From contig NZ_CARBVX010000015.1 of assembly GCF_948948975.1 (NCBI RefSeq), positions 1 through 52,924 on the forward strand: DNA of 52,924 bases. The letters run 5' to 3'. Origin of the DNA: an uncultured Lactobacillus sp. (GTDB taxonomy: Bacteria > Bacillota > Bacilli > Lactobacillales > Lactobacillaceae). Shown in pieces: positions 14,267 through 23,262 of this stretch (the first letter of the stretch is position 1; every line of letters starts with the position of its first letter). The position numbers and the translations under genes were made by a program. The notes beneath the pieces were generated by a model. It saw only the letters and a list, made by a program, of their open reading frames with translations, did no database searches and had not been told where the DNA came from.

Positions 14267-15673
14267 ATGGTGAAAAAAGGTTATCGTGTTGAAAGTGACA
14301 CATTAGGCCCAGTAGAAATTCCCAAAAAGGCATTGTGGGGTCCACAAACACAAAGAAGTAAGGATAATTTCCATACTGGAGCGTTAATGCCAATTGGTAT
14401 TATTCGTGCACTTCTTCAAATAAAGCTAGCTGCTGCTCAAGCTAATATTGAAGCAGGAACTGAAACAGAAGAGAAGGGACGTGCCATTATTGAAGCAATT
14501 CATCAGCTACTTGATTTAAACAATGAAGAATTGCAACCATATTTTCCATTACATGTCTATCAAACTGGATCAGGTACCCAAACTAATATGAATGTTAATG
14601 AAGTGGTGGCTAATCTTGCTAATAAAAATCATCCCGGTTTAGATATTTTACCTAATGATGACGTGAACATGGGACAATCATCAAATGATACTTTTCCAAC
14701 TGCAATGAATTTAGTTGCAACACAAGCGTTAGACGCCTTAAAACCTTCTATTAAACACTTGATTAAAGAATTAAAAGTGAAACAAGATGAGTATTGGACA
14801 ACGGTTAAAGTAGGAAGAACCCACTTGCAAGATGCGGTTCCATTGACTTTTGGTCAGGAACTATCAGGCTATATTTCTGCTCTTAATCATGATTTATCCT
14901 ATATTAATGAGTTAGAAGAAACACTTTATGAATTACCAATTGGAGGAACTGCTGTTGGTACTGGACTTAATGCAGCTCCTGGTATGGCAGAAGATATCGC
15001 TGAGCGATTATCAAGAAAGTATGGACACCAATTTAAAGTTGATACAAATAAATTCTTTGGTTTAGCAAATCATTCAGGCTTAAATGTTGTGCATGGCGCT
15101 TTAAAAGCTTTGGCAGCTGATATGTTTAAAATTGCTCAAGATATTCGTTTCTTAGGATCTGGCCCAAGAGCTGGTTTAGGAGAACTTAATTTACCTGCAA
15201 ACGAACCTGGTTCATCAATTATGCCAGGTAAAGTAAATCCGACTCAAGCAGAAGCTGTTACCATGGCATGTTTGAGAGTCTTTGGAAATGATACAACTAT
15301 TACTATGGCTGCATCTCAAGGAAACTTTGAAATGAATGTCTTTAAACCAGTGATGATTGCAGCGTTTTTAGAGTCTGCCAATGTTTTATCTGGAACTATT
15401 TCTGGCTTTGCAGATAAGATGATTCATGGTATGACTGTTAATAAAGAAAGAATGGCTAAGGATGTAGCAAATTCATTAATGACGGTTACTGCACTTTCAC
15501 CACATATTGGTTACCATGAAGCTGCTACTATTGCACAGACTGCAGCTAAAAATAATACGACTTTGCGTACAGCAGCTTTAAAGAGCGGGTTAGTAACTAA
15601 AGAACAATATGATAAGTGGATGAAACCAATTACCATGACTAATGCAATGAATACTAAGCCAATTGATGATTAA
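14267..15673 (+). CDS. fumC: Class II fumarate hydratase
   Basis: Interconverts malate and fumarate without an iron-sulphur cluster. Start at 14267 is chosen for CGGAGG 9 bases upstream; an in-frame ATG at 14237 lacks a site. The 468-residue product has SGTQTNMN (about 99), QSSNDTFPTA (about 140), GRTHLQDA (about 187) and the family signature GSSIMPGKVN (about 317). It lies 14 bases before a fumarate reductase gene, so product malate-derived fumarate would be reduced to succinate. A TATAAT (14232-14237) lies upstream with no clear -35. Confidence 0.96.
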   Translation: MVKKGYRVESDTLGPVEIPKKALWGPQTQRSKDNFHTGALMPIGIIRALLQIKLAAAQANIEAGTETEEKGRAIIEAIHQLLDLNNEELQPYFPLHVYQTGSGTQTNMNVNEVVANLANKNHPGLDILPNDDVNMGQSSNDTFPTAMNLVATQALDALKPSIKHLIKELKVKQDEYWTTVKVGRTHLQDAVPLTFGQELSGYISALNHDLSYINELEETLYELPIGGTAVGTGLNAAPGMAEDIAERLSRKYGHQFKVDTNKFFGLANHSGLNVVHGALKALAADMFKIAQDIRFLGSGPRAGLGELNLPANEPGSSIMPGKVNPTQAEAVTMACLRVFGNDTTITMAASQGNFEMNVFKPVMIAAFLESANVLSGTISGFADKMIHGMTVNKERMAKDVANSLMTVTALSPHIGYHEAATIAQTAAKNNTTLRTAALKSGLVTKEQYDKWMKPITMTNAMNTKPIDD

Positions 15674-15687
15674 AAGAAGGAATAAGA

Positions 15688-17061
15688 ATGGGATATAAAT
15701 TTCCAACACAAACAGTAGATAAGTTACAAAAAGAATACGATGCAATTATTGTCGGAAGTGGTGGTACCGGATTAGCCGCAGCTATTCAAGCACAGCAATA
15801 TGGTTTGAAAGTTGCTATTTTAGAAAAGAATGGCTTTTTAGGTGGAAACACTATGAGAGCTAGTTCTGGTATGAATGCTGCTGAAAGTATTGTTCAAGCT
15901 CGTTTAGGTGTAAACGACAGTATGCAAAAATTTTATGATGAGACGCTAAAAGGTGGCGGCTACATGAATGACCGTGAAATGCTACACTATTTTGTCGAGC
16001 ATGCACCTTTGGCTATTGCGTGGCTTGAAAACTTAGGAATTAAAGTAGATGATTTAACAATTACAGGTGGTATGTCCAAAAAACGTACACACCGTCCATC
16101 TTCAATGGCACCAATTGGCGCATTTTTAGTTAATAATTTACTTAAAATTGCTGATGAAAAGAATATTCCAATTTTTACTGATGCTAAGGTGACTAAATTA
16201 TTACAAGATGACAACAAGAAAATTAATGGAGTAGAAGTTAATAATGAGCGGCAAGTAAAAGCTAAAGCAGTTTTACTTGCTACTGGTGGTTTTGGTGCTT
16301 CTAAAGATTTAATTGCTAAGTATCGACCAGATTTGCGTAACTATAAGACAACTAATCAACCTGGTGCGACTGGAGACGGCTTAAAATTAGCTAATAAAGT
16401 GGGAGCACAACTTGAGCAATTAGAGTTAGTTCAAGTTCACCCTACCGTTCAACAAGATACAGATCATGCGTATTTAATTGGTGAAGCAGTACGCGGTGAA
16501 GGAGCCATTTTAGTTGATCATCAAGGTAAGAGATTTGTTAATGAATTGAATACGCGAAAGATCGTATCAAATGCAATTACCCAAACTCCAGAGCATTCTG
16601 CATATTTGATCTTTGACCAAGGAGTTAGGGATAGGGTTAAGGCAATTGAATTTTATGATTCAATTAATTTAGTTGTTCATGGAAACACTATTGAAGAATT
16701 AGCTGAAAACATTAAAGTACCAATTTCCAACCTTGAAGAAACACTTAAAAATTGGAATAAAGCAGTAGCAAATAATGATGATACAAAATTTGGTCGTACT
16801 ACCGGAATGGCTGAGTTAGACCATGCACCATATTATGCAATTCACATTGCACCTGCTATCCATTACACAATGGGCGGAATTCATGTTGCACCTGATACCC
16901 GTGTGTATGATACCAATGGAAACTTTATTTCTGGCTTGTATGCTGCAGGTGAAGTTAGTGGCGGCTTACACGGTAACAATCGAATTGGTGGTAATTCAAT
17001 TGCTGAAACCATTATTTTTGGTCGTGAAGCTGGAAAAGCAATTGCAGATTTAATTAAATAA
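15688..17061 (+). CDS. Soluble fumarate reductase/succinate dehydrogenase flavoprotein
   Basis: A 457-residue FAD enzyme. The N-terminal dinucleotide fold is IIVGSGGTGLAAA (about 20-32) with an acidic strand end (AILEKNG). The substrate-binding motifs of flavocytochrome-type fumarate reductases are visible: HRPSS, RGEGAILVD with the proton-donating Arg, and HGNNRIGGNS near the C terminus. It has no haem-binding domain, no FMN-binding domain and no signal peptide, so the electron donor is not obvious from the gene. Paired with fumC 14 bases upstream it would make succinate from fumarate. The stop codon overlaps the cre-like site of the next gene. Confidence 0.9.
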   Translation: MGYKFPTQTVDKLQKEYDAIIVGSGGTGLAAAIQAQQYGLKVAILEKNGFLGGNTMRASSGMNAAESIVQARLGVNDSMQKFYDETLKGGGYMNDREMLHYFVEHAPLAIAWLENLGIKVDDLTITGGMSKKRTHRPSSMAPIGAFLVNNLLKIADEKNIPIFTDAKVTKLLQDDNKKINGVEVNNERQVKAKAVLLATGGFGASKDLIAKYRPDLRNYKTTNQPGATGDGLKLANKVGAQLEQLELVQVHPTVQQDTDHAYLIGEAVRGEGAILVDHQGKRFVNELNTRKIVSNAITQTPEHSAYLIFDQGVRDRVKAIEFYDSINLVVHGNTIEELAENIKVPISNLEETLKNWNKAVANNDDTKFGRTTGMAELDHAPYYAIHIAPAIHYTMGGIHVAPDTRVYDTNGNFISGLYAAGEVSGGLHGNNRIGGNSIAETIIFGREAGKAIADLIK

Positions 17062-17072
17062 AGCGCTTTCAA
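17058..17072. promoter_or_regulatory. cre-like CcpA site
   Basis: AAAGCGCTTTCAA core is close to the consensus (WTGAAARCGYTTTCW); only the outer TG of the left arm deviates. It overlaps the -35 of the next promoter, so binding by CcpA with P-Ser-HPr would repress. Confidence 0.65.
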
Positions 17073-17095
17073 TAGAAAAGCTATTTGTGTATACT
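17067..17095 (+). promoter_or_regulatory. Promoter of the malate/lactate dehydrogenase gene
   Basis: TTTCAA (17067-17072), 17-base spacer, TATACT (17090-17095), followed by an AAAGGAG binding site before the ATG. Confidence 0.6.
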
Positions 17096-17140
17096 TAAAG
17101 TGTAGAACTTAAGCTTTCATTTAAAGGAGTATATATAAAA

Positions 17141-18067
17141 ATGAGTCGTAGAAAAGTATTTTTAGTTGGTGACGGCCGTGTTGGTTCAACCTTTGCAAAT
17201 GACTTATTGCAAAATGTTAGAATTGATGAATTGGTAATTTGTGATGTAGTCAAAAAAATTACTGAAGGGGATGCTTTAGATTTAGAAGACTTAGCCCCAT
17301 TTGTTGGTCAATGTACTGTTAAGAGTGGGGATTATAGTGATGCAAAAGATGCAGATATTGCTGTAATTACTGCTGGAGCTGCAAGAAAACCTGGAATGAC
17401 TAGACTAGATTTAGTAAAAACTAATGTTAAAATTTTAGAATCAATCATAAAACCAATTGTAGAGTCTGGTTTTAACGGTATTTTTGTCGTTTCTGCTAAT
17501 CCAGTAGATATTTTAACTACTTTAACTCAAAAGTTATCTGGTTTTCCGAAGAATAAAGTTATCGGAACCGGTACATCCCTTGATACAGCTCGCTTGCGTG
17601 TAGCTTTATCACATAAGACTGGTGTTAATGTGGATCATATTGATGCTTATGTTTTAGGTGAACATGGTGATACATCTTTTGAAAACTTTGATGAAGCAAT
17701 TATCGATCATAAGCCTCTTCGATCTTATAAAGAATTAGATGAAGAAACATTAGTTGAATTAGAGACTGATGTTCGTAAAAAGGGCGGCAAGATCATTGCT
17801 AATAAGGGAGCAACTTTTTATGGCGTTGCAATGTGCTTAACACAAATCTGTAAGGCAATCTTAGAAAATAAGGCTCTAGTGATGCCACTATCTGCGCCCA
17901 TGACTGGAGAATATGGTATTCATGATCTTTACATAGGAAGCCCAGCTGTAGTTACTGCTAATGGAATTAGTGACGTGATTGAGCTTCACTTATCAGAAGA
18001 TGAAAATAAGAAAATGGCTTATTCAGCAGCTAAGATGAAGGAAGTTGTTGACGGAATTGACCTTTAA
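17141..18067 (+). CDS. Malate/L-lactate dehydrogenase family enzyme, probably malate dehydrogenase
   Basis: A 308-residue NAD-dependent 2-hydroxyacid dehydrogenase: GDGRVGS (10-16), acidic ICD at the end of strand 2, SANPVD (118-123), TSLDTAR with Asp148/Arg151 and GEHGD with His175. The substrate-specificity loop reads GAARKPGMTR: the residue equivalent to Gln102 of lactate dehydrogenase is Arg82, and Arg at this place is the known hallmark of malate dehydrogenase. The rest (e.g. NKGATFYGVA) is lactate-dehydrogenase-like. With fumC and fumarate reductase just upstream, oxaloacetate reduction to malate is the likely job. Automated annotation would probably say L-lactate dehydrogenase. Confidence 0.8.
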   Translation: MSRRKVFLVGDGRVGSTFANDLLQNVRIDELVICDVVKKITEGDALDLEDLAPFVGQCTVKSGDYSDAKDADIAVITAGAARKPGMTRLDLVKTNVKILESIIKPIVESGFNGIFVVSANPVDILTTLTQKLSGFPKNKVIGTGTSLDTARLRVALSHKTGVNVDHIDAYVLGEHGDTSFENFDEAIIDHKPLRSYKELDEETLVELETDVRKKGGKIIANKGATFYGVAMCLTQICKAILENKALVMPLSAPMTGEYGIHDLYIGSPAVVTANGISDVIELHLSEDENKKMAYSAAKMKEVVDGIDL

Positions 18068-18085
18068 ACAATAATTTTAATAATT

Positions 18086-18127
18086 AAAAGCGTCTTGTAC
18101 TTAAGTTGAGAGTGCAAGACGCTTTTT
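18086..18127 (+). terminator. Terminator after the dehydrogenase gene
   Basis: AAAAGCGTCTTG and CAAGACGCTTTTT form a 12-bp stem with a T-run. Confidence 0.93.
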
Positions 18128-18175
18128 GTGTGATAAAATTTTAAAGGTATGATATTTAATCAAAGTTTGGGGACT

Positions 18176-19558
18176 ATGAAAGTGAATAGTAAAGAAAGTA
18201 AAAATGAACGTGTAAATCAGCTCCATCATCAACATACTTTGTCGCATCATCATCATATGCGAATTCGGTGGCAGGAGTTTTTTACTAGTGATAATATTAC
18301 ACCTGCTAAAAATGCGACTTTGGCTGAACGATCGGTAATTGTAGGGCATATTGGGATGATGCTTCTCTCTTGTGGGACCGGAGCGTGGCGTGTAAGATCA
18401 GCGATGAATACAATTGCTCGCTGTTTAGATATGACATGCAGCACGGATATTGGACTTGTTTCAATTGAATATACTTGTGTTGATGCAGATGGTAAGAGTT
18501 ATACGCAGGCGCTAAGTTTACCATCCACAGGAGTTAATACAACTAAATTAGACCGTATGGAAAATTTCGTCAGTCAGTTTAAAAAAGATAACGGAAATTG
18601 GACAATTGGCCAAATTCATAATCGATTAGAAGAAATTTCGACAATGAAATCGCAATATGCTCCATGGCAAGTTGGTTTAGCTTCTGGTCTTGCATGTGCA
18701 GGATTTATTTTTTTACTAGGCGGAGGGATTTTTGAAGTTATGTGTGCATTTTTAGGTGCAGGGTGCGGAAATTACGTTCGCCGAAAAATGATTGATCGTC
18801 ATCTAACTATTTTAGCGAATATTACCGTTGCAGTTGCCGTAGCTTGTGCGGTATATGTAGGGAGTTTTTACTTAATTAGATTATTTTATCCAGTCCGTCT
18901 GCGACATTTGGATGGATATATTGGAGCAATGCTCTTTGTAATTCCAGGTTTTCCATTTATTACGTCTGGACTAGATATTTCTAAGCTTGATATGAGATCA
19001 GGCTTAGAGAGAATGGCTTATGCAATCATGATTATTGTTGTTGCAACTGCAGTTGGTTGGGTAATGGCTTTGATCTTAAACCTGCATCCGCAAAACTTTG
19101 AGAAATTAGGACTAACACCATTAGTTTTAACTATTTTAAGATTAGTTGCTAGTTTCTGCGGAGTTTTTGGCTTCTCAATTATGTTTAATTCTAGAATTCC
19201 AATGGCAACTGTTGCAGGGATTTCCGGAGCTATAGCAAATACTTTACGCTTGAGTTTAGTTGATTGGTCAAATGTTCCACCAGCTGTGGCTGCTTTTATT
19301 GGAGCCTTTGTTGCAGGAATGTTAGCTTCAATTATTAGACGTAAAACTGGTTTCCCAAGAATTGCTATTACGGTGCCATCAATTGTAATTATGGTGCCGG
19401 GACTATATATGTACCGAGCTATGTTTAACTTAGGATTAACGTCATTAAATGCAGGCGCCTTATGGATGGTTCAAGCTTTAATGATTGTAATTTGTTTACC
19501 ACTAGGCTTAATTGCAGCTCGGATTTTAATGGATAAAGACTGGCGGCATGCCGGATAG
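18176..19558 (+). CDS. Threonine/serine exporter (ThrE, fused two-domain type)
   Basis: Integral membrane protein of about 460 residues with an N-terminal DUF1212/ThrE region (ERSVIVGHIGMMLLSCGTGAWRV-type start, split here: GMMLLSCGTGAWRVRS) and a C-terminal ThrE_2 region with about five further helices (GAIANTLRL, GAFVAGMLASIIRR, VPGLYMYRAM). Some ten spans in all. Members export threonine or serine. The N terminus is His-rich (SHHHH), unusual. Start is uncertain: 18149, 18176 and a GTG at 18182 are in frame, and none has ideal spacing to a binding site. The gene is monocistronic between two terminators. Confidence 0.85.
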   Translation: MKVNSKESKNERVNQLHHQHTLSHHHHMRIRWQEFFTSDNITPAKNATLAERSVIVGHIGMMLLSCGTGAWRVRSAMNTIARCLDMTCSTDIGLVSIEYTCVDADGKSYTQALSLPSTGVNTTKLDRMENFVSQFKKDNGNWTIGQIHNRLEEISTMKSQYAPWQVGLASGLACAGFIFLLGGGIFEVMCAFLGAGCGNYVRRKMIDRHLTILANITVAVAVACAVYVGSFYLIRLFYPVRLRHLDGYIGAMLFVIPGFPFITSGLDISKLDMRSGLERMAYAIMIIVVATAVGWVMALILNLHPQNFEKLGLTPLVLTILRLVASFCGVFGFSIMFNSRIPMATVAGISGAIANTLRLSLVDWSNVPPAVAAFIGAFVAGMLASIIRRKTGFPRIAITVPSIVIMVPGLYMYRAMFNLGLTSLNAGALWMVQALMIVICLPLGLIAARILMDKDWRHAG

Positions 19559-19567
19559 ATTTTTATT

Positions 19568-19606
19568 AAAAAGTTGTCATGGAATTTAAACTATGACAAC
19601 TTTTTT
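19568..19606 (+). terminator. Terminator of the ThrE gene
   Basis: AAAGTTGTCAT and ATGACAACTTTTTT form an 11-bp stem with six T. Confidence 0.92.
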
Positions 19607-19648
19607 CGTATAATTAATAGAACAAGAGAATTAAAGAGTGAGTGAAAA

Positions 19649-20674
19649 ATGCAAAAGAAAATATTATTGCTTTCAACGGGTGGAACAATTGCGTCAGTTG
19701 TTTCAGAAGCTGGGTTAGTGCCCAAAGAATCTGGTGAGCAGTTAATCAATATGTTAGGGGAATTACCTTATGATATTACTGTCGAAGATATTCTCCAACT
19801 TGATTCATCTAATATTCAGCCTGAAGAATGGAAATTGATTGCTGAAAAAATTTATGAAAATCGAAATAAGTATGATGGGATTGTAGTATCTCATGGTACT
19901 GATACCATGGCCTATACAGCATCCATGCTTTCTTTTATGTTACAAAATATTAATATTCCAGTTGTTTTAACTGGAAGCCAGGTTCCAATTAATGTTGTAT
20001 TGAGTGATGCACCAGATAATTTAAAATTAGCTTTTGCGGCAGCGGCTACTTGTCATCCTAATATTTATTTAGCCTTTGATCGAAAAGTGATGCTGGGATG
20101 CAGAAGTGTTAAGGTAAGAACGATTAATTTTGATGCTTTTGAAAGTGTTAATGTACCACCAGTAGCTAGAGTAACATCTGATGGCCTAGTATTTTCTGAT
20201 CAAAGTGTACCTAAAAATACGAAAGATATGAAAGATACAACTTTAAACACTAACATTAATCCTCATGTTTCTTTAGTTAAACTATTCCCGGGTTTTGATC
20301 CTAATTTGCTATTTGCAATGGTTGAAAGCGGATGTCAAGGAATTGTAATTGAAGCGTATGGTTTAGGAGGGATGAATTACATCCGAAGAAATATGGTAGC
20401 TGCAATTGGAAAGTTGATTAGAAGAGGAATACCGATTATTGCGACGAGTCAATGCTTATATGAGCGAAGTGATCTTACAAAATATGAAGTTGGGAGAGAG
20501 GCGCTGCTTGAAGGAGCAATTAGTGCCCGGGATATGACTTCAGAGAGTGCGATTACTAAACTGATGTGGGGATTAGGTCAGAAATGGGACGTTCACCAGA
20601 TTTCCGATTTTTTTAATACTGATGTAGTTGGTGAAGTAACGATTGAAAAAGACGATAATTTACAGATAGATTAA
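19649..20674 (+). CDS. ansA: Type I L-asparaginase
   Basis: Cytoplasmic enzyme hydrolysing asparagine to aspartate and ammonia. The 341-residue length is normal. First threonine motif STGGTIAS (9-16); second motif SHGTDTMAY (about 88-96) with catalytic Thr and Asp; a later YGLGG motif. There is no signal peptide, which separates it from periplasmic type II. TATAAT lies at 19609-19614. Seventeen bases separate it from the P-type ATPase gene, so the two are probably co-transcribed; the functional link is unclear. Confidence 0.92.
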   Translation: MQKKILLLSTGGTIASVVSEAGLVPKESGEQLINMLGELPYDITVEDILQLDSSNIQPEEWKLIAEKIYENRNKYDGIVVSHGTDTMAYTASMLSFMLQNINIPVVLTGSQVPINVVLSDAPDNLKLAFAAAATCHPNIYLAFDRKVMLGCRSVKVRTINFDAFESVNVPPVARVTSDGLVFSDQSVPKNTKDMKDTTLNTNINPHVSLVKLFPGFDPNLLFAMVESGCQGIVIEAYGLGGMNYIRRNMVAAIGKLIRRGIPIIATSQCLYERSDLTKYEVGREALLEGAISARDMTSESAITKLMWGLGQKWDVHQISDFFNTDVVGEVTIEKDDNLQID

Positions 20675-20690
20675 TTTTTTAAGGATGCAA

Positions 20691-23120
20691 ATGAAGGAAA
20701 ACTTTAAACAACCAATTGGCTTAACACAAGCAGAAGTTGAGCAAAGAATTAAAGAGGGAAAAGTTAACCGAGCTGTTAATGATCAAGCTAAGACTACCTG
20801 GCAAATAATTAAAGAAAATACATTTACGTATTTTAACTTGATATTTTTAGTATTAGCAATCTTGTTAGTGATCGTTGGAGAATACAAGGATTTAACGTTT
20901 TTACCAGTCATTATCGCAAATATGATAATTGGGATTGTCCAAGAATTACGTGCTAAAAGTGTTTTAGACAAGTTAAATGTTATGAATACAACAAAAATAG
21001 CTGTAATTCGTGATCAACAGGAAAAAATTATTCCGATCGAAGATCTGGTTTTAGGGGATGTAATTGTACTTAAAACAGGAGATCAAATTCCTGCTGATGG
21101 GCAAGTTATTTCTGGAACTTTACGAGTAAATGAAGCATTGCTAACTGGTGAAGCTGATGAAATAGAGAAAGATGTTGGTTCAGAATTAATGTCCGGAAGC
21201 TTCGTAGTTGCAGGAAAGGCATATGCCCGCCTTGAAAAGGTTGGCAAAAATTCTTATGTTTCTAAGCTAACTTTAGAAGCTAAAGCGATGAATTCAAAAG
21301 AGGGCTCTGAAATGGTGCGCTCAATTAATCGATTGATTAAATGGGTTGGAATCATCATTATTCCCTGTGGAATTGCGCTTTTCATCGTTGCCCGTTATGT
21401 AAATCATTTAAATCTAGCGGACAGTATTGTCTCAATGGAAGCAGCAATTATTGGAATGATTCCTGAAGGTTTATATTTATTAACTACAATTGCTTTAGCC
21501 TTAGCAGCTATGCGTTTAGCACGTTCCCAAGTTATGCTTCATGATATGAAAAGTGTTGAAACATTAGCTCGGGTTAATGTGCTATGTGTTGATAAGACTG
21601 GAACAATTACTGAACCTAAAATGGAAGTAGAGGAAGTTATTCCAGTTAGTGTTACTAAAGAAGAGTTGAGCAAAGAAATTTCTATTTTTGCCCAAAATAT
21701 GCCTCACGATAATGCAACTATCAAAGCTGTCGCAAAAGCATTTAATCAGAAATTTAATATTCAGGCTACGCAAATCATCCCTTTTACTTCGGTAAATAAA
21801 TATAGTGGGGCAGTTATTAAGAACAACACTTTATTAATGGGTGCGCCTGAATTTGTATTGCGAGATCAATTTAAAAATTATGAAAAAGAAATAAATCAAT
21901 ATACCCGGCAAGGATATCGTGTTTTAGTTTTTGGAAAATATCCGCATGTACTAAGGGATGAAAAGGAAAAATTAGTAGAGCCCGTTGAACTATTAGGCTA
22001 TATTTTAATTTCTAATCCAATCCGTAAAGAAGCAAAAAGTACTTTTAAATACTTTGATCGTCAAGGGGTAAATATCAAGGTGATCTCTGGAGATAACCCT
22101 TTAACGGTAGCACGCGTTGCAAGGCAGGCAGGTATTCGCGATGCAGATAAGTTAATTGACGCAACCGAAATCGGTGAAGGCGACTATGAAGAAGCTGTTA
22201 AAAAATATAACGTCTTTGGACGTGTTAAACCTGATCAAAAGAAAAAGTTAATTAAAGCTCTTCAAAAAAATGGTAATACTGTTGCAATGACAGGAGATGG
22301 TGTTAACGACATTTTAGCAATGAAGACAGCAGATTGTTCAATTGCTATGGCATCAGGCAATAGTGCTGCTGTTCAAGCATCCCAAGTTGTCTTATTAGAT
22401 TCTGATTTTGCTAGAATGCCAAAAGTGGTAGATGAAGGTAGAAAGGTAGTTAATAATATTGAAAGATCAGCTAGTTTGTTTTTAGTGAAAAATATCTTTT
22501 CATTTTTAATGGCTATCTTTTCTCTTGCCTTTGCAATGTCTTATCCATTGCGTCCGGCTCAAATAGCCTTAATTTCAGCATTTACTATTGGTCTACCATC
22601 ATTCTTATTAGCTCTTGAAAATAATTACAACCGTATTCGCGGAAAATTTATTCCTAATGTACTGTCAAGGGCAATTCCTGGTGGAATTACGGATATGCTT
22701 GCGGTCTCAATTTTGGTAGTGGCAGATATGGTTTTAGAATTAGGAAGACCAGAAGTAGCTACAACGGCTACGATGTTATTAGTCGCAGTAGGTATGATGG
22801 TGCTATACCATATTTCTAGACCACTAAATAAATTTAGGTGGACTGTTTTAGGTGGATCCTTTTTAGCATTAGTTTTATCTATTATTTTCTTCCATAACTT
22901 ATTTGCACTTTCACGTATCTCTGCAACTGCTGTTTTCTTATTGTTAGTTTTATTCTTTGCAGAAATTACTATATTTAGATTATTAAGTAAGTTTGCTGAT
23001 GGCGTTAGAGAAGTCTTAGTTGCATATGATCAAAAGGGTAAAGATTTAACTATTGATGATATCAAACAAGCCTATCGCAAGGGAAGAAATATGGTAAATA
23101 TGTCAGTTCCTGAAGAATAA
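20691..23120 (+). CDS. Cation-translocating P-type ATPase (Exp7/CaxP-like)
   Basis: About 809 residues. The start at 20691 is preferred, since AAGG directly abuts the ATG at 20685 and is 6 bases from 20691. Motifs in order: actuator TGEADEIEKD (about 163), membrane IPEG (about 256) with the ion-site Pro-Glu, phosphorylation site DKTGT (about 302), hinge GDGVND (about 536). About ten membrane helices. Sequence style resembles the Gram-positive Exp7/CaxP group, for which calcium export has been reported in pneumococcus; the substrate here is not certain. There is no N-terminal metal-binding domain, so heavy-metal export is unlikely. Confidence 0.88.
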   Translation: MKENFKQPIGLTQAEVEQRIKEGKVNRAVNDQAKTTWQIIKENTFTYFNLIFLVLAILLVIVGEYKDLTFLPVIIANMIIGIVQELRAKSVLDKLNVMNTTKIAVIRDQQEKIIPIEDLVLGDVIVLKTGDQIPADGQVISGTLRVNEALLTGEADEIEKDVGSELMSGSFVVAGKAYARLEKVGKNSYVSKLTLEAKAMNSKEGSEMVRSINRLIKWVGIIIIPCGIALFIVARYVNHLNLADSIVSMEAAIIGMIPEGLYLLTTIALALAAMRLARSQVMLHDMKSVETLARVNVLCVDKTGTITEPKMEVEEVIPVSVTKEELSKEISIFAQNMPHDNATIKAVAKAFNQKFNIQATQIIPFTSVNKYSGAVIKNNTLLMGAPEFVLRDQFKNYEKEINQYTRQGYRVLVFGKYPHVLRDEKEKLVEPVELLGYILISNPIRKEAKSTFKYFDRQGVNIKVISGDNPLTVARVARQAGIRDADKLIDATEIGEGDYEEAVKKYNVFGRVKPDQKKKLIKALQKNGNTVAMTGDGVNDILAMKTADCSIAMASGNSAAVQASQVVLLDSDFARMPKVVDEGRKVVNNIERSASLFLVKNIFSFLMAIFSLAFAMSYPLRPAQIALISAFTIGLPSFLLALENNYNRIRGKFIPNVLSRAIPGGITDMLAVSILVVADMVLELGRPEVATTATMLLVAVGMMVLYHISRPLNKFRWTVLGGSFLALVLSIIFFHNLFALSRISATAVFLLLVLFFAEITIFRLLSKFADGVREVLVAYDQKGKDLTIDDIKQAYRKGRNMVNMSVPEE

Positions 23121-23199
23121 AAGTGGTAAATAAGTATTTTTTTCGCCTGGTTGAATGATACAATTAAACGGTTGAGACGATACTTATCAGAGGTAAGAA

Positions 23200-23262
23200 A
23201 TGAAAAATCATAGTGTAGAAAAATATAAAGAAGTTGAGATAATTTATTATGAAAAAGTATAA
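23200..23262 (+). CDS. Possible 20-codon leader ORF overlapping the next start
   Basis: Reads MKNHSVEKYKEVEIIYYEKV with a good GAGG site 6 bases upstream. It ends 14 bases inside the following gene, whose own start at 23249 has only a weak GAG. This layout allows translational coupling by stop-start reinitiation. An inverted repeat ATAAGTAT (23130) / ATACTTAT (23180) lies upstream. The peptide sequence itself shows nothing; coding status is inferred from the binding site and overlap only. Confidence 0.35.
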   Translation: MKNHSVEKYKEVEIIYYEKV

